Notes: generated from the letters alone by a model not told the origin. Counted from the first letter of the stretch, positions 40,943-51,933 are shown. The stretch: DNA of 64,000 nucleotides from Microbacteriaceae bacterium UBA1487 (GCA_002325245.1 DCRR01000006.1:968-64967), one strand, 5' to 3'. Translations and numbers: made by a program.

Positions 40943-42478
40943 CTACTTGACGAGCGGGAACAGGATCGTCTCGCGGATGCCGAGGCCCGTGATCGCCATC
41001 AGCAGGCGGTCGATGCCCATGCCCATGCCCATGGTCGGCGGCATGCCGTGCTCGAGGGCGCGCAGGAACTCCTCGTCGAGGCGCATCGCCTCGACGTCGC
41101 CACGCGCCGCCTGGGTGGCCTGCTCGACGAAGCGCTCACGCTGGATGACGGGGTCGACGAGCTCGGAGTAGCCGGTGGCCAGCTCGAAGCCGCGCACATA
41201 CAGGTCCCATTTCTCCACGACGCCGGGGGTGTCGCGGTGCGCGCGCACGAGCGGAGAGGTGTCGACGGGGAAGTCCATGACGAAGGTGGGGCGCTCGAGC
41301 GAGCCCTTCACGAAGTGCTCCCACAGCTCTTCCACGTACTTGCCGTGAGTGGGGAGCTTCACCTCCACGTCGACCTTCTCGGCGAGCGCCGCGAGCTCGC
41401 CGAGGGAAGTCTCGGGGGTGATCTCGACGCCGGCCGCCTCGGAGAGCGAGGCGTACATCGGCATCCGCTCCCACTCGCCGCCGAGGTCGAACTCGGTGCC
41501 ATCGGCCCAGGTCACCGTCGTGGAGCCGGCGACGGCGATGGCCGCGTTCTGGATGAGCTCCTGGGTGAGGTCGGCCATCCGCTGGTAGTCGCCGTACGCC
41601 TGGTAGGCCTCGAGCATCGCGAACTCGGGGCTGTGCGTGGAATCGGCGCCCTCGTTGCGGAAGTTGCGGTTGATCTCGAACACGCGCTCGAGCCCGCCGA
41701 CGACGGCGCGCTTCAGAAACAGCTCGGGCGCGATGCGCAGGAACAGCTCGGTGTCGAAGGCGTTCGAGTGCGTGACGAACGGGCGGGCCGCGGCGCCGCC
41801 GTGGATCGTCTGCAGCATCGGGGTCTCGACCTCGAGGAAGCCGTGGCTCGCGAACGTCTGGCGCAGGCTCTGGACCGTCGTGGCGCGGGCGATGACCGTG
41901 GTGCGCGCCTGCTCGCGCGCGATGAGGTCGAGGTAGCGCTGACGAACCCGCGTCTCCTCGTTCAGCTCGGAGTGCAGGTTGGGCAGCGGCAGGATCGCCT
42001 TCGCGGCCATCTTCCACTCGCTCGCCATGATGCTGAGCTCACCGCGGCGGCTCGAGATCACCTCGCCCGCGACGAAGACGTGGTCGCCCAGGTCGACGAG
42101 CTCCTTCCAGCGGTCAAGCGCCTCCTGGCCGACCTCGGCGAGCGACACCATGGCCTGGATGCGACTGCCGTCGCCCGCCTGGAGCGCGGCGAAGCACAGC
42201 TTGCCGGTGTTGCGCAGGTGCACGATGCGGCCGGCGACGCCGACCGTCACTCCGGTCGAGGTGTCGGCCTCGAGTTCGGGGAACTGCGCGCGCACCTCGC
42301 CGATGGTGTGGGTGATGGGCAGCACGACCGGGTAGGCCTCGCCGCCCTCGGCGAGCATCCGCTCGCGCTTGGCCAACCGGACCGCCTTCTGCTCGGCAAC
42401 CTCTTCTCCGTTTTCAGGAGTTTGTGTGACGGGTGTGGCGGATGTCGCGTCCGGAGCCCCTGGGGTCACATCGGTCAC
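40943..42478 (-). CDS. lysS: Lysyl-tRNA synthetase, class II
   Basis: Synthetase of 511 residues. The N-terminal OB-fold anticodon domain covers about residues 60-160 (VAGRIVHLRNTGKLCFAALQ). The catalytic domain contains motif 2 ERVFEINRNFRNEGAD followed by THSPEFAMLEAYQAYG, and motif 3 GMGMGIDRLLM. The GTG start is preceded by AGGAG. An Asp/Thr/Pro-rich N-terminal extension of about 20 residues is unremarkable. It is the last gene of the ftsH-fol-panC-lysS block, 27 nt downstream of panC. Confidence 0.97.
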   Translation of the reverse strand: MTDVTPGAPDATSATPVTQTPENGEEVAEQKAVRLAKRERMLAEGGEAYPVVLPITHTIGEVRAQFPELEADTSTGVTVGVAGRIVHLRNTGKLCFAALQAGDGSRIQAMVSLAEVGQEALDRWKELVDLGDHVFVAGEVISSRRGELSIMASEWKMAAKAILPLPNLHSELNEETRVRQRYLDLIAREQARTTVIARATTVQSLRQTFASHGFLEVETPMLQTIHGGAAARPFVTHSNAFDTELFLRIAPELFLKRAVVGGLERVFEINRNFRNEGADSTHSPEFAMLEAYQAYGDYQRMADLTQELIQNAAIAVAGSTTVTWADGTEFDLGGEWERMPMYASLSEAAGVEITPETSLGELAALAEKVDVEVKLPTHGKYVEELWEHFVKGSLERPTFVMDFPVDTSPLVRAHRDTPGVVEKWDLYVRGFELATGYSELVDPVIQRERFVEQATQAARGDVEAMRLDEEFLRALEHGMPPTMGMGMGIDRLLMAITGLGIRETILFPLVK

Positions 42479-42505
42479 AGAAACTCCTGAAAAAGGTTGA
42501 AGCGG

Positions 42506-43345
42506 TCAGTTGAGGTAGATGGCGTCGTTGTCGATCAGCCGGGTCGACCCGACCTGCGCGGCGATCAGCACACGCGCCGGGCCGCGGAAGTTGTCATCCA
42601 CGGGAAGAAACGTCGCCGGATCGACGACCTTCAGGTAGTCCAGCTTAACGAGGTCCTCATCCATGAGCACCGACTGGGATGCCGCCAGCACCGCGTCGAT
42701 CCCGCGATCACCGGCCGAGGAGGCGGCTTCGAGCGCGCGCGACAGCGCCTTCGCCGCGTGGCGCTCTTCGCCATTGAGGAAGCGGTTGCGACTGGAGAGC
42801 GCGAGACCGTCGTCGGCGCGCACCGTCTCGACCGCGACGATCCGGGTGGCGATGTTGAGGTCGGCGACCATGCGCTGGACGAGGAACAGCTGCTGCGCGT
42901 CCTTCTGCCCGAAGACCGCCACGGCGGGGCGGACGATGCCGAGGAGCTTGGCGACCACGGTGAGCACGCCGTCGAAGTGGCCGGGGCGCGACCGGCCTTC
43001 GAACATGCCCGCGACGCTGCCGCCGGTGACGCGGGTGGCGGTCGCGCCGTCCGGGTACATCTCCTCGGCGCTCGGCGCGAACACGTAGGCGACGCCGTGC
43101 GGGGCGAGCGCGTCGAGGTCGCTCTCCAGGTCGCGCGGGTAGCGGGTGAGGTCTTCGCTCTGCCCGAACTGCAGCGGGTTGACGAAGATGGAGACCACGA
43201 CGGTCTCGGCCTGCCGGGTCGCCTCGGCGACGAGCTCCAGGTGCCCCTCGTGCAGGGCGCCCATGGTCGGCACGAGCGCGACCTCGCGCCCGGCGAGTGC
43301 GTCGCGGAGCGCGGCGATCGTCTCGATCACGACGGGCCTCGTCAC
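42506..43345 (-). CDS. panC: Pantoate-beta-alanine ligase
   Basis: Ligase of 279 residues that makes pantothenate from pantoate, beta-alanine and ATP. The HIGH-type motif is PTMGALHEGH with His32 and His35, and a KMSKS-like LSSRN segment follows at about residue 184. Other family segments are SIFVNPLQFGQSEDLTRYP and VFGQKDAQQL. No panB or panD is in the window. It is 46 nt downstream of the DUF2520 gene and 27 nt upstream of lysS, in the same transcription direction. Confidence 0.96.
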   Translation of the reverse strand: MTRPVVIETIAALRDALAGREVALVPTMGALHEGHLELVAEATRQAETVVVSIFVNPLQFGQSEDLTRYPRDLESDLDALAPHGVAYVFAPSAEEMYPDGATATRVTGGSVAGMFEGRSRPGHFDGVLTVVAKLLGIVRPAVAVFGQKDAQQLFLVQRMVADLNIATRIVAVETVRADDGLALSSRNRFLNGEERHAAKALSRALEAASSAGDRGIDAVLAASQSVLMDEDLVKLDYLKVVDPATFLPVDDNFRGPARVLIAAQVGSTRLIDNDAIYLN

Positions 43346-43391
43346 GGTGAACCTCCCTGAGCCGGGGGAAGCCCGACGTGCATCCCCGATG

Positions 43392-44099
43392 CTACCGGGG
43401 CTCGTCGTCGCCGGACGCCGCCTGCAGGGCGTTCTCGACGCTCGAGCGCACCACCGAGCCGAGCACTCGGCCCGGGTTGTCGATGCCGATCTCGCGCAGG
43501 ATGCCGACGGCCTGGCCGACGATCGCGGTCGAGAACTCGGTCGCCGTCGCGATCGCCTCGGCGTACGCGGCGCGGTCCTTCTCGGCGATCACCACGGGTT
43601 CTGCCCCCATCTCGACCACGAGCGCCTGGGCGATGGGAAGCACCGGCGCGGGTGCGGTGACGGCGCACCAGGACTCGCGCAGCCGGATCAGGTCGAGGCT
43701 GGTGCCGGTGAAGGCCATCGCCGGGTGGATCGCGAGCGGAATCGCCCCCGCCTGCAGCGCGGGCGCCAGCACCCCGATGCCGAGCCCGGGGGCGGTGTGC
43801 ACGACGAGCTGTCCGGGCTGCCAGGCCCCGACGGCCGCGAGTCCGGCCACCAGATCGGCGAGCTCCGCCTCGGGCACGGCCAGCAGCACGAGTTCGCTGC
43901 GTTCGAGGATCTCGGGGACGGTGAGCACCGGCACCCCAGGGAGCATCGCCTCGGCACGGTCTCGACTGGCCTCCGAGACCGCGCTCACGCCGACCAAAGC
44001 GTGGCCTGCGCCACCGAGCGCGACGCCGAGCACCGGGCCCACCCGGCCGGCGCCGACGATGCCGACACCGAGGCGTCCGTCGCGCGAGGACGGGCTCAT
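43392..44099 (-). CDS. DUF2520/Rossmann-fold oxidoreductase-like protein
   Basis: Protein of 235 residues. The N-terminal Rossmann motif is VGIVGAGRVGPVLGVALGGA, then a C-terminal helical domain (DUF2520 type) carries AIHPAMAFTGTSLDLIRLRE and EKDRAAYAEAIATATEFSTA. The family precedes panC in many actinobacterial genomes and is thought to be a ketopantoate or related NAD(P) enzyme, but that activity is not proven. The start at 44099 overlaps the upstream PH-domain gene by 4 nt (ATGA). Confidence 0.87.
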   Translation of the reverse strand: MSPSSRDGRLGVGIVGAGRVGPVLGVALGGAGHALVGVSAVSEASRDRAEAMLPGVPVLTVPEILERSELVLLAVPEAELADLVAGLAAVGAWQPGQLVVHTAPGLGIGVLAPALQAGAIPLAIHPAMAFTGTSLDLIRLRESWCAVTAPAPVLPIAQALVVEMGAEPVVIAEKDRAAYAEAIATATEFSTAIVGQAVGILREIGIDNPGRVLGSVVRSSVENALQAASGDDEPR

Positions 44100-45706
44100 G
44101 CGCCGTTCCGGTCGGCGCGCCAGTGGTGGCTGCGATCGTGATCTGCGGCCGCGACCCCGAGCGCCGCAGCGTCGCGGAAGAAGCGCGCGGCGTCGTCCGC
44201 GTCGAGCGCACCGAGACGCGCCGAGATCGGTCCGGCGACGGTGTGCGGATGCACGACGGCGAGGCGCAGGCGACGCGCGAGCGGGCCCTGCGTGACGGCC
44301 ACGCTCTGCATGCGGGCGGCGGGCACGATGACCAGTTCGCGCCAGACCGCGCCGCGGCGCACGAGCACCGCGTCGGGAAGCAGCGCGAAGCCGTTGCGGC
44401 GCCACGAGAACCAGCGCAGCACCGCCGCGCGCCGCGGGGACGCGGTGTAACCGTCGTCGGGAGTTCCCCGGTCGAGGCCCGCCGAGACACGGGCGGCGAC
44501 CTCCGGGGCCGCCAGGCTCGGCAGCACCAGCTCGAGGACCCGGAAGGCGTCGGCTCGCGGTCCGACGGGCAGGATCGTGGTGTTCTGACGCCCGCCCGCG
44601 CCCTGCGCGGACGAGGTGCCGGCCCGGTTGACCTTGACCTCCCACCAGTCGAAGGGCCGCCACAGCAGCGGCTGCGAGATCGAGATCGAGTGGATGCGGC
44701 CCGGCGGCAGCGTCTCGTTCGTGGTCGAGAGCAGCCCGTAGCCGATCCGCACCCCATCGGGCGTCGAGGCGACGGTGAAGCGCAGCGACTTCACCAGGCG
44801 GCTGATCGAGTACGAGCCGACGGCGATCAGACCCGGGATGAACCCGAGCAGGACGGGCGCGAGCGCCGGCAGCAGCCCCACGTCTCCCCCGAGCAGGATC
44901 CCGAGCACGGCCCCGACTCCCGCCAGGATGGCAATCAGGATCAGCAGCACCAGCCCGCCGCTGAGGGCCGAGGAGCCGATCACCCGGCCGATGGGCATCG
45001 CGACGATCGACTCGGGCGCCGCGAGCTCCGGATCCAGCTCGGGCGCGGTGAACTCGGCGAGCCGGCGGTCGAGCAGACTCGCGTTCGCGTCCCCGGTCTC
45101 CGGTCCGGCGGGTGCCGCGGGTGCGACTCCGTCGATGGCGACTCCGCGCACGCCCGAGGCGAGGCGCAGGATCTCGGCGCGCAGCGCATCCGCGGTCGCG
45201 CTGCCGAGGTAGTGCAGCTGCACGTTCGCGTCCTGCCCGGCGACGTTGACCTCGAGCTTCGCCGCGCCGAACAGCCGGGCGATCACCGGCCGGGTGATGT
45301 TGATGCCCTGGATGCGGTCGAGACGCCCCTTGCGGTTGGTGCGGAAGATGACCCCGCTGCGCACCTCGACGACCTCGTCGGTGATGCGGAAGCTGTGCAT
45401 GCGCCATGACAGATAGAACGCGCCGATCAGGACGAGCAGCAGCGCGGCCACCCCGAGCAGGGCGAACACGAGATAGCCCCGCTCGACGACGAACCCGATC
45501 GGGTCGTCATTGCCACGCCCGGGGGCGCCGACGATCCCCGGGATGATCGACTCGAAGAGCTGCTCGCGGAGGTTCGCGATGACGAACGCGAAGATCGCGA
45601 TGAGCGCCACCCCGCCGCGAAGGAACGGGGTGGCCGGGTGCAGCCGGTGCCACTCGCCGTCGAGGAAGTCCTCGCGCCCCTCGCGGGCTCGAGCGCGCGT
45701 GTTCAC
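44096..45706 (-). CDS. Membrane protein with three bacterial PH-like (YdbT-type) domains
   Basis: Protein of 536 residues. It starts with a polar N-terminus, two membrane helices (residues 28-50 and 82-105), then three YdbT/YdbS-type PH-like segments separated by helices at about residues 255-305. Examples are SFRITDEVVEVRSGVIFRTN, FTVASTPDGVRIGYGLLSTT and GRIHSISISQPLLWRPFDWW. It is coupled to the shorter YdbS-like gene upstream (4-nt overlap). Such pairs occur within folate/panC operons in actinobacteria; the function is unknown, perhaps membrane-lipid or envelope homeostasis. Confidence 0.85.
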   Translation of the reverse strand: MNTRARAREGREDFLDGEWHRLHPATPFLRGGVALIAIFAFVIANLREQLFESIIPGIVGAPGRGNDDPIGFVVERGYLVFALLGVAALLLVLIGAFYLSWRMHSFRITDEVVEVRSGVIFRTNRKGRLDRIQGINITRPVIARLFGAAKLEVNVAGQDANVQLHYLGSATADALRAEILRLASGVRGVAIDGVAPAAPAGPETGDANASLLDRRLAEFTAPELDPELAAPESIVAMPIGRVIGSSALSGGLVLLILIAILAGVGAVLGILLGGDVGLLPALAPVLLGFIPGLIAVGSYSISRLVKSLRFTVASTPDGVRIGYGLLSTTNETLPPGRIHSISISQPLLWRPFDWWEVKVNRAGTSSAQGAGGRQNTTILPVGPRADAFRVLELVLPSLAAPEVAARVSAGLDRGTPDDGYTASPRRAAVLRWFSWRRNGFALLPDAVLVRRGAVWRELVIVPAARMQSVAVTQGPLARRLRLAVVHPHTVAGPISARLGALDADDAARFFRDAAALGVAAADHDRSHHWRADRNGA

Positions 45707-46212
45707 AGTCCGGCGCGACGCGACTCGGCAACGGCGACGAGGTGATCGCGCAGCGCCTCGGCGTCGGGCTCGGGCAGCCCCGGAATCGTGATGTTGCTCG
45801 CTGCCGCGGCCGTCACCAGCTTCAGCTCGGCGAGCCCGAGACCGCGATCGAGCGGGCCGCGGTTGATGTCGACCAGCTGCATCCGGCCGTAGGGCACGGC
45901 GACGAATCGCTGGAACATGAGGCCCCGGCGGAACAGCAGGTCATCCTCCCGCAGCTGGTAGCCGATCGACCGCACGCGACGGGGCGTGAACACGACGATC
46001 AGCAGAGAGATGACGCCGACGGTGATCGGAATGGCGAGGAGGAACGGGAGCTGCGAGAAGAACCAGGGCAGGCCCGTGCCGACCGTGAGAACCGCGCCGC
46101 CGATGAGCGTGCCCACTAGGTCGACGACGATGTACTTGGGCGACACCCGCTGCCACTCGCCGGCGACCGGTTCGAGACGGGTCGGCGAGGAATCCTGGGT
46201 TGCGTCAGTCAC
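45703..46212 (-). CDS. Short bacterial PH-domain membrane protein (YdbS-like)
   Basis: Protein of 169 residues. It has two close membrane helices near residues 30-75 and one YdbS-type PH-like domain containing YQLREDDLLFRRGLMFQRFV and VPYGRMQLVDINRGPLDRGL. This is the usual N-terminal partner of the longer YdbT protein encoded next, whose start codon overlaps its stop. Upstream, 9 nt separates it from the DUF3180 gene. No enzymatic motif is visible. Confidence 0.87.
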   Translation of the reverse strand: MTDATQDSSPTRLEPVAGEWQRVSPKYIVVDLVGTLIGGAVLTVGTGLPWFFSQLPFLLAIPITVGVISLLIVVFTPRRVRSIGYQLREDDLLFRRGLMFQRFVAVPYGRMQLVDINRGPLDRGLGLAELKLVTAAAASNITIPGLPEPDAEALRDHLVAVAESRRAGL

Positions 46213-46221
46213 GACCCCACG

Positions 46222-46695
46222 CTATCGCGCGGGTGCGGGCCCGTCACGGTCCTCGTCGCTGTCGGGCGGCACGGTGCACAGATGCTCGGCCACGAGACCG
46301 GCCGCCAGGAGCGCGATGCTCGCCAGCAGCATGGCGACGACACGCAGCACACTGTCGAGCTCGGGGGTGACCGCGCGGGTGAGCACCTCGATCAGGAAGC
46401 CGGCCCCGACACCCAGCAGCGCGGCGCCGACGTACGCGCTCGCCTTCGCGAAGAGCACCACGCGCGTGGCGCGGAACGGGTCGACAGGCCGCCGAACCTC
46501 GGCGTGGGTCGCCTGCCAGATCGGCACCGCCACGAGCACCACCAGCACGGCGATGATCACCAGCGAGAACGCGAGCGTGTACTCGGGGCGGATCTTGACC
46601 AGGCTCGCCGCGGCGAGCGCCCGCTGCACGAGGTAGCCGCCCGCCCCCGCGACGAGCGCGAGCGTGAGCAGGGTGACCGGGGCGGTGCGCTTCAC
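46222..46695 (-). CDS. DUF3180 membrane protein
   Basis: Protein of 157 residues with four membrane helices (about residues 8-28, 42-60, 85-105 and 118-140) and an acidic C-terminal tail. The pattern RTAPVTLLTLALVAGAGGYL, then TLAFSLVIIAVLVVLVAVPI, then DPFRATRVVLFAKASAYVGA identifies the DUF3180 family, which is found downstream of folK in Actinobacteria. Its role is unknown. The GTG start overlaps the folK stop by 4 nt. Confidence 0.88.
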   Translation of the reverse strand: MKRTAPVTLLTLALVAGAGGYLVQRALAAASLVKIRPEYTLAFSLVIIAVLVVLVAVPIWQATHAEVRRPVDPFRATRVVLFAKASAYVGAALLGVGAGFLIEVLTRAVTPELDSVLRVVAMLLASIALLAAGLVAEHLCTVPPDSDEDRDGPAPAR

Positions 46696-47186
46696 GAGCT
46701 CGCCCCCGCCGCGTCGAGTGCCGCGACCAGGTCGCGCACGGCGCCGTGGCCGGGCAGCAGCGCATCAGGTGCGATCTCGAGCCAGGGCCGCAGCACGAAG
46801 TCGCGCTCGTGCGCCCGCGGATGCGGCAGGGTCACGCGCTCCGTCTGCAGCGTCCGCTGCCCCATCGCGACGATGTCGAGGTCGAGGGTGCGGTCGCCCC
46901 AGCGCTCGTCGCGCACGCGGCCGTGCGCCCGCTCCACCTCGTTGAGCCGGTCGAGCAGCTCCTCCGGGCCGAGCGTCGTGGACACCAGCGCCACCGCGTT
47001 CAGGTAGGCGGGGGCGCTCGGGTCGATGCCCCAGGGGCGCAGGGCGGGCGTCTCGTGGAAGCTCGAGATCGCCTCGAGCTCGATGCCCGGCGTCTCGGCG
47101 ATCTCGCGCAGCGCCGCAGCGAAGATCGCCTCGCGGTCCCCCAGGTTGCTGCCGAGCGCGATAACCGCCGGACCTGCCGCGGTCAT
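46692..47186 (-). CDS. folK: 2-amino-4-hydroxy-6-hydroxymethyldihydropteridine pyrophosphokinase
   Basis: Kinase of 164 residues acting between FolB and FolP in folate synthesis. Visible elements are IALGSNLGDREA at the N-terminus, the FHETPAL segment, YLNAVALVSTTL, and the ATP/pterin motif RWGDRTLDLDIVAMG, with PHPRAHERDFVLRPWLEIAP at the end. The ATG at 47186 gives the normal N-terminus and an ATGA overlap with folB. Confidence 0.95.
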   Translation of the reverse strand: MTAAGPAVIALGSNLGDREAIFAAALREIAETPGIELEAISSFHETPALRPWGIDPSAPAYLNAVALVSTTLGPEELLDRLNEVERAHGRVRDERWGDRTLDLDIVAMGQRTLQTERVTLPHPRAHERDFVLRPWLEIAPDALLPGHGAVRDLVAALDAAGASS

Positions 47187-47548
47187 GCCCGCTCCCGTTC
47201 GATGGTGACGCTCACATCGGCGAAGGGCACCGAGATCGGTGCCTCGGGCTTGTGCACAGTGATCTCGACCCGGCGCACGCGCTCGAAGGCGAGGGCCGTG
47301 TCGGCGACGCGCTCGGCGACGGTCTCGATGAGGTCGACGGGGTCGCGCTCGACAGCCGCGACGACCGCCTCGGCGAGCTCGCCGTAGTGAACGGTCTGCG
47401 CGAGCGCGTCGTGGGCGGCGGCGGCGCCGAGCGGCAGCCACACGGTCACGTCGATCACGAACTCCTGGCCCTGCTCGCGCTCGTGCGCGAAGACGCCGTG
47501 GTGCGCGCGCGCCCGCAGACCCTCCAGCCGAATGCGGTCGCCGCTCAC
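47183..47548 (-). CDS. folB: Dihydroneopterin aldolase
   Basis: Protein of 121 residues that cleaves dihydroneopterin to hydroxymethyldihydropterin and glycolaldehyde. Typical sequence is GLRARAHHGVFAHEREQGQE, with the catalytic Glu and Lys equivalents in DLIETVAERVADTAL and VHKPEAPI. It is the standard length. GTG start overlaps the folP stop by 4 nt. Confidence 0.95.
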   Translation of the reverse strand: MSGDRIRLEGLRARAHHGVFAHEREQGQEFVIDVTVWLPLGAAAAHDALAQTVHYGELAEAVVAAVERDPVDLIETVAERVADTALAFERVRRVEITVHKPEAPISVPFADVSVTIERERA

Positions 47549-48483
47549 TCCTGAGCCTCCAGACCGTCGGCGGAACCGGGGTGCTCCGCGTCCGGCTGCG
47601 CGGACGCCGCCTCGAGCTCGTCCTGCCCCGACTCCCGATCCTCCCGCTCGACCGACGCCGCCTCGTCGGCGCGACCGCCGCGCAGGACGCGGGTTGCGGG
47701 GGCGCCGTTCCAGGAATCGACGACGTCGAGCGCGAGCCGCGTGCCCGCAACATCGTGCACGCGCACCGCCCAGGCGCCCGCCTGCGCGGCGAGCGCGCTC
47801 ACCACCGCGGTCGGAACGTCGCGCAGCTCGACCGCCGCGCCCTCGGGGAAGAACTCACCGAGGAAGCGCTTGCGGGAGGCGCCGACGAGCATGCGGTGCC
47901 CGAGAGTCCCGAACTCGGGCAGCGCGCGCAGCAGCGCCCAGTTCTCGACGGCGTTCTTCGAGAACCCGAGCCCGGGGTCGATGACGACCCGCGCCGGGTC
48001 GACTCCCGCCACGATCAGGGCCGCGATGCGGTCCTTCAGCTCGGTGCGCACCTCGCTGACGACGTCGCGATACTCGGCGGGGGCTTCGGAGGGCCCGCGC
48101 GAGTGCATGGCGACGTACACGACCCCGGTCTCGGCGATGGTGCGCGGCATGTCCGGATCGGCGAGGCCGCCCGAGACATCGTTGACCATCACCGCACCGG
48201 CCTCGACGGCCTCGCGCGCGGTGCGAGCACGACGCGTGTCCACGCTCACGGGGATGCCGCGCGCGACGAGCTCCTCGATGATCGGGAGCACGCGGCGCCG
48301 TTCCTCCTCGGCGTCAACGGGCTCGCTGCCGGGACGGGTCGACTCTCCGCCGACGTCGATGACGCCCGCCCCCGCGTCGCGCAGGGCGAGGGCGTGGTCG
48401 AGGGCCGCCTCTGGGTCGACGTATCTGCCGCCGTCGCTGAAGGAGTCGGGTGTGACGTTCAGAATGCCCATGATCACGGTCAT
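47545..48483 (-). CDS. folP: Dihydropteroate synthase
   Basis: TIM-barrel enzyme of 312 residues joining pterin pyrophosphate and p-aminobenzoate. Family motifs include MGILNVTPDSFSDGG (residues 5-19), DVGGESTRPGSEPV and the late GASRKRFLG with the PABA/sulfonamide-binding Ser, Arg and Lys. The last 45 residues or so are a charged Ala/Asp/Glu-rich tail without a fold, longer than usual for the family. Start at 48483 overlaps folE by 4 nt. Confidence 0.96.
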   Translation of the reverse strand: MTVIMGILNVTPDSFSDGGRYVDPEAALDHALALRDAGAGVIDVGGESTRPGSEPVDAEEERRRVLPIIEELVARGIPVSVDTRRARTAREAVEAGAVMVNDVSGGLADPDMPRTIAETGVVYVAMHSRGPSEAPAEYRDVVSEVRTELKDRIAALIVAGVDPARVVIDPGLGFSKNAVENWALLRALPEFGTLGHRMLVGASRKRFLGEFFPEGAAVELRDVPTAVVSALAAQAGAWAVRVHDVAGTRLALDVVDSWNGAPATRVLRGGRADEAASVEREDRESGQDELEAASAQPDAEHPGSADGLEAQE

Positions 48484-49066
48484 GCGGTTCCGCCTCCGAT
48501 GAGGGCGAGCACGCCCGCCTGCGTCGCCGGCTCAGCGAGTTCGCCGCGCGCGGCGACGGTGACCGTGGTGGCGCCGGACTGCCGCGGGCCGCGCGCGGCG
48601 ACGCATTCGTGGCGCGCGTCGAGCACGACGAGCACCCCGCGCGGCGCGAGCGCGGCGTCGATGGTCTCGGCGAGCTCGTCGCCGAGTCGCTCCTGCAGCT
48701 GCGGCCGCGCCGCGAGCACCTCGAGCGACTGCACGAGCCTGCCGAGGCCGACCGCCCGGTCGACCGGCAGGTAGGCGAGGTGCGCGACGCCCGAGAACGG
48801 GAGCAGGTGGTGCTCGCAGATCGAGCGGAAGGCGATGTCACGCAGCATGACGAGCTCGCCCGTCTGCTGCGCGTCGAGCGCGACGGTGTCGCCGAGCGGT
48901 GCGGCCGGATCGCCGCCGACGCCCGAGAAGAACTCGGCGAAGGCATCGGCGACGTGCCGCGGCGTTCCGGCCAGCCCGGGGCGCGCCGGATCCTCGCCGA
49001 TCGCCGAGAGGAGCTCGGTCACCGCCGCCTCGATGCGCGGTCCGTCAATCGGCATCGGCGCGGGCC

Positions 49067-49070
<4 letters not shown>
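48480..49070 (-). CDS. folE: GTP cyclohydrolase I
   Basis: Enzyme of 196 residues that starts folate synthesis by converting GTP to dihydroneopterin triphosphate. Zinc-binding CEHHLLPF and the second Cys region (HECVAARG) are present, along with the catalytic segment RDIAFRSICEHH and LGRLVQSLEV. GTG start overlaps the ftsH stop by 4 nt, so folate synthesis follows the protease directly. Confidence 0.95.
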
Positions 49071-51064
<1,994 letters not shown>

Positions 51065-51170
51065 GGTGTAGCGGGCGAAGCCCGTCGCCTCCCTTTCGAG
51101 GAATACAGACTGTCAGGCTATCGCGCGGTGTCGGGGCGAGCGCTGGATGTTCGCCGGAAGCTGACCGCCG

Positions 51171-51722
51171 TCAGGAGTAGACGTGCGGGGCGAGCACGCC
51201 GATCGCACGGAGGTTGCGGTAGCGCTCGGCGAAGTCGAGGCCGTAGCCGATGACGAAGGCGTTCGGGATCTCGAACCCGACGTACTTGGCGTCGATCTCG
51301 ACCTTGGCGGCGTCGGGCTTGCGCAGCAGCGCCAGGATCTCGAGCGAGGCCGGGTTGCGGCTCTCGAGGTTGGCTCGCAGCCAGGACAGCGTGAGACCGG
51401 AGTCGACGATGTCCTCGACGATGAGCACGTCGCGACCGGCCAGGTCGGTGTCGAGGTCCTTGACGATGCGCACGACGCCACTCGACTCGGTGCTGTTGCC
51501 GTAGGAGCTGACGGCCATCCAGTCCATCTCGACGTCGATCTTCAGTTCGCGGGCGAGGTCGGCCATCACCATGACGGCACCCTTGAGCACGCCGATCAGC
51601 AGCGGCTTCCTGCCCGCGTAGTCGAGTTCGATGCGGCGACTCAGCTCGGCGATCTTGGCGTGGATCTCTTCTTCGGTGAAGAGAACTTCGGTCAGGTCGC
51701 CTTCGATGTCACTCGTGTCCAT
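51171..51722 (-). CDS. hpt: Hypoxanthine phosphoribosyltransferase
   Basis: Salvage enzyme of 183 residues that makes IMP/GMP from hypoxanthine or guanine and PRPP. Motifs are LLIGVLKGAVMVMADLAREL, the PRPP loop VLIVEDIVDSGLTL, and VGYGLDFAERYRNL near the C-terminus. In related genomes tilS normally lies just upstream of hpt, but here the upstream neighbour is the divergent ABC-transporter block. Promoter sequences for hpt should lie in 51723-51933. Confidence 0.95.
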   Translation of the reverse strand: MDTSDIEGDLTEVLFTEEEIHAKIAELSRRIELDYAGRKPLLIGVLKGAVMVMADLARELKIDVEMDWMAVSSYGNSTESSGVVRIVKDLDTDLAGRDVLIVEDIVDSGLTLSWLRANLESRNPASLEILALLRKPDAAKVEIDAKYVGFEIPNAFVIGYGLDFAERYRNLRAIGVLAPHVYS

Positions 51723-51933
51723 GCGTCGAGCCTAGCCACGCGGCGACTCCCGCGTCGCCCGCATCTCGGGCGCCAGCGGCGAGCAGCGCCAGCGTCAACC
51801 GTTGCACAATTGTAAAGAGAACAGGGGTTCTTAGCGAACGTTTACATTCCCGAAACAGGTTTTGACTTTTCATAAGCGATGATCGGGCTATCGTTCGGAT
51901 ACCAAGCCCCTCGACGAGAGTTGACCATTTCCC
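51723..51933. promoter_or_regulatory. Divergent AT-rich control region between hpt and transporter block
   Basis: A 211-bp region with several symmetric elements: AGAAC-AGGG-GTTCT (51818-51831), which contains GAAC-N4-GTTC like Gram-positive LexA boxes, and a TTGCACAATTGTAA near-palindrome around 51802. On the rightward side TTTTGACTTTT near 51861 and TATCGT at 51889-51894 are -35/-10-like but poorly spaced (21 nt). Promoter positions are therefore uncertain, and the regulator is not identified. Confidence 0.4.
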
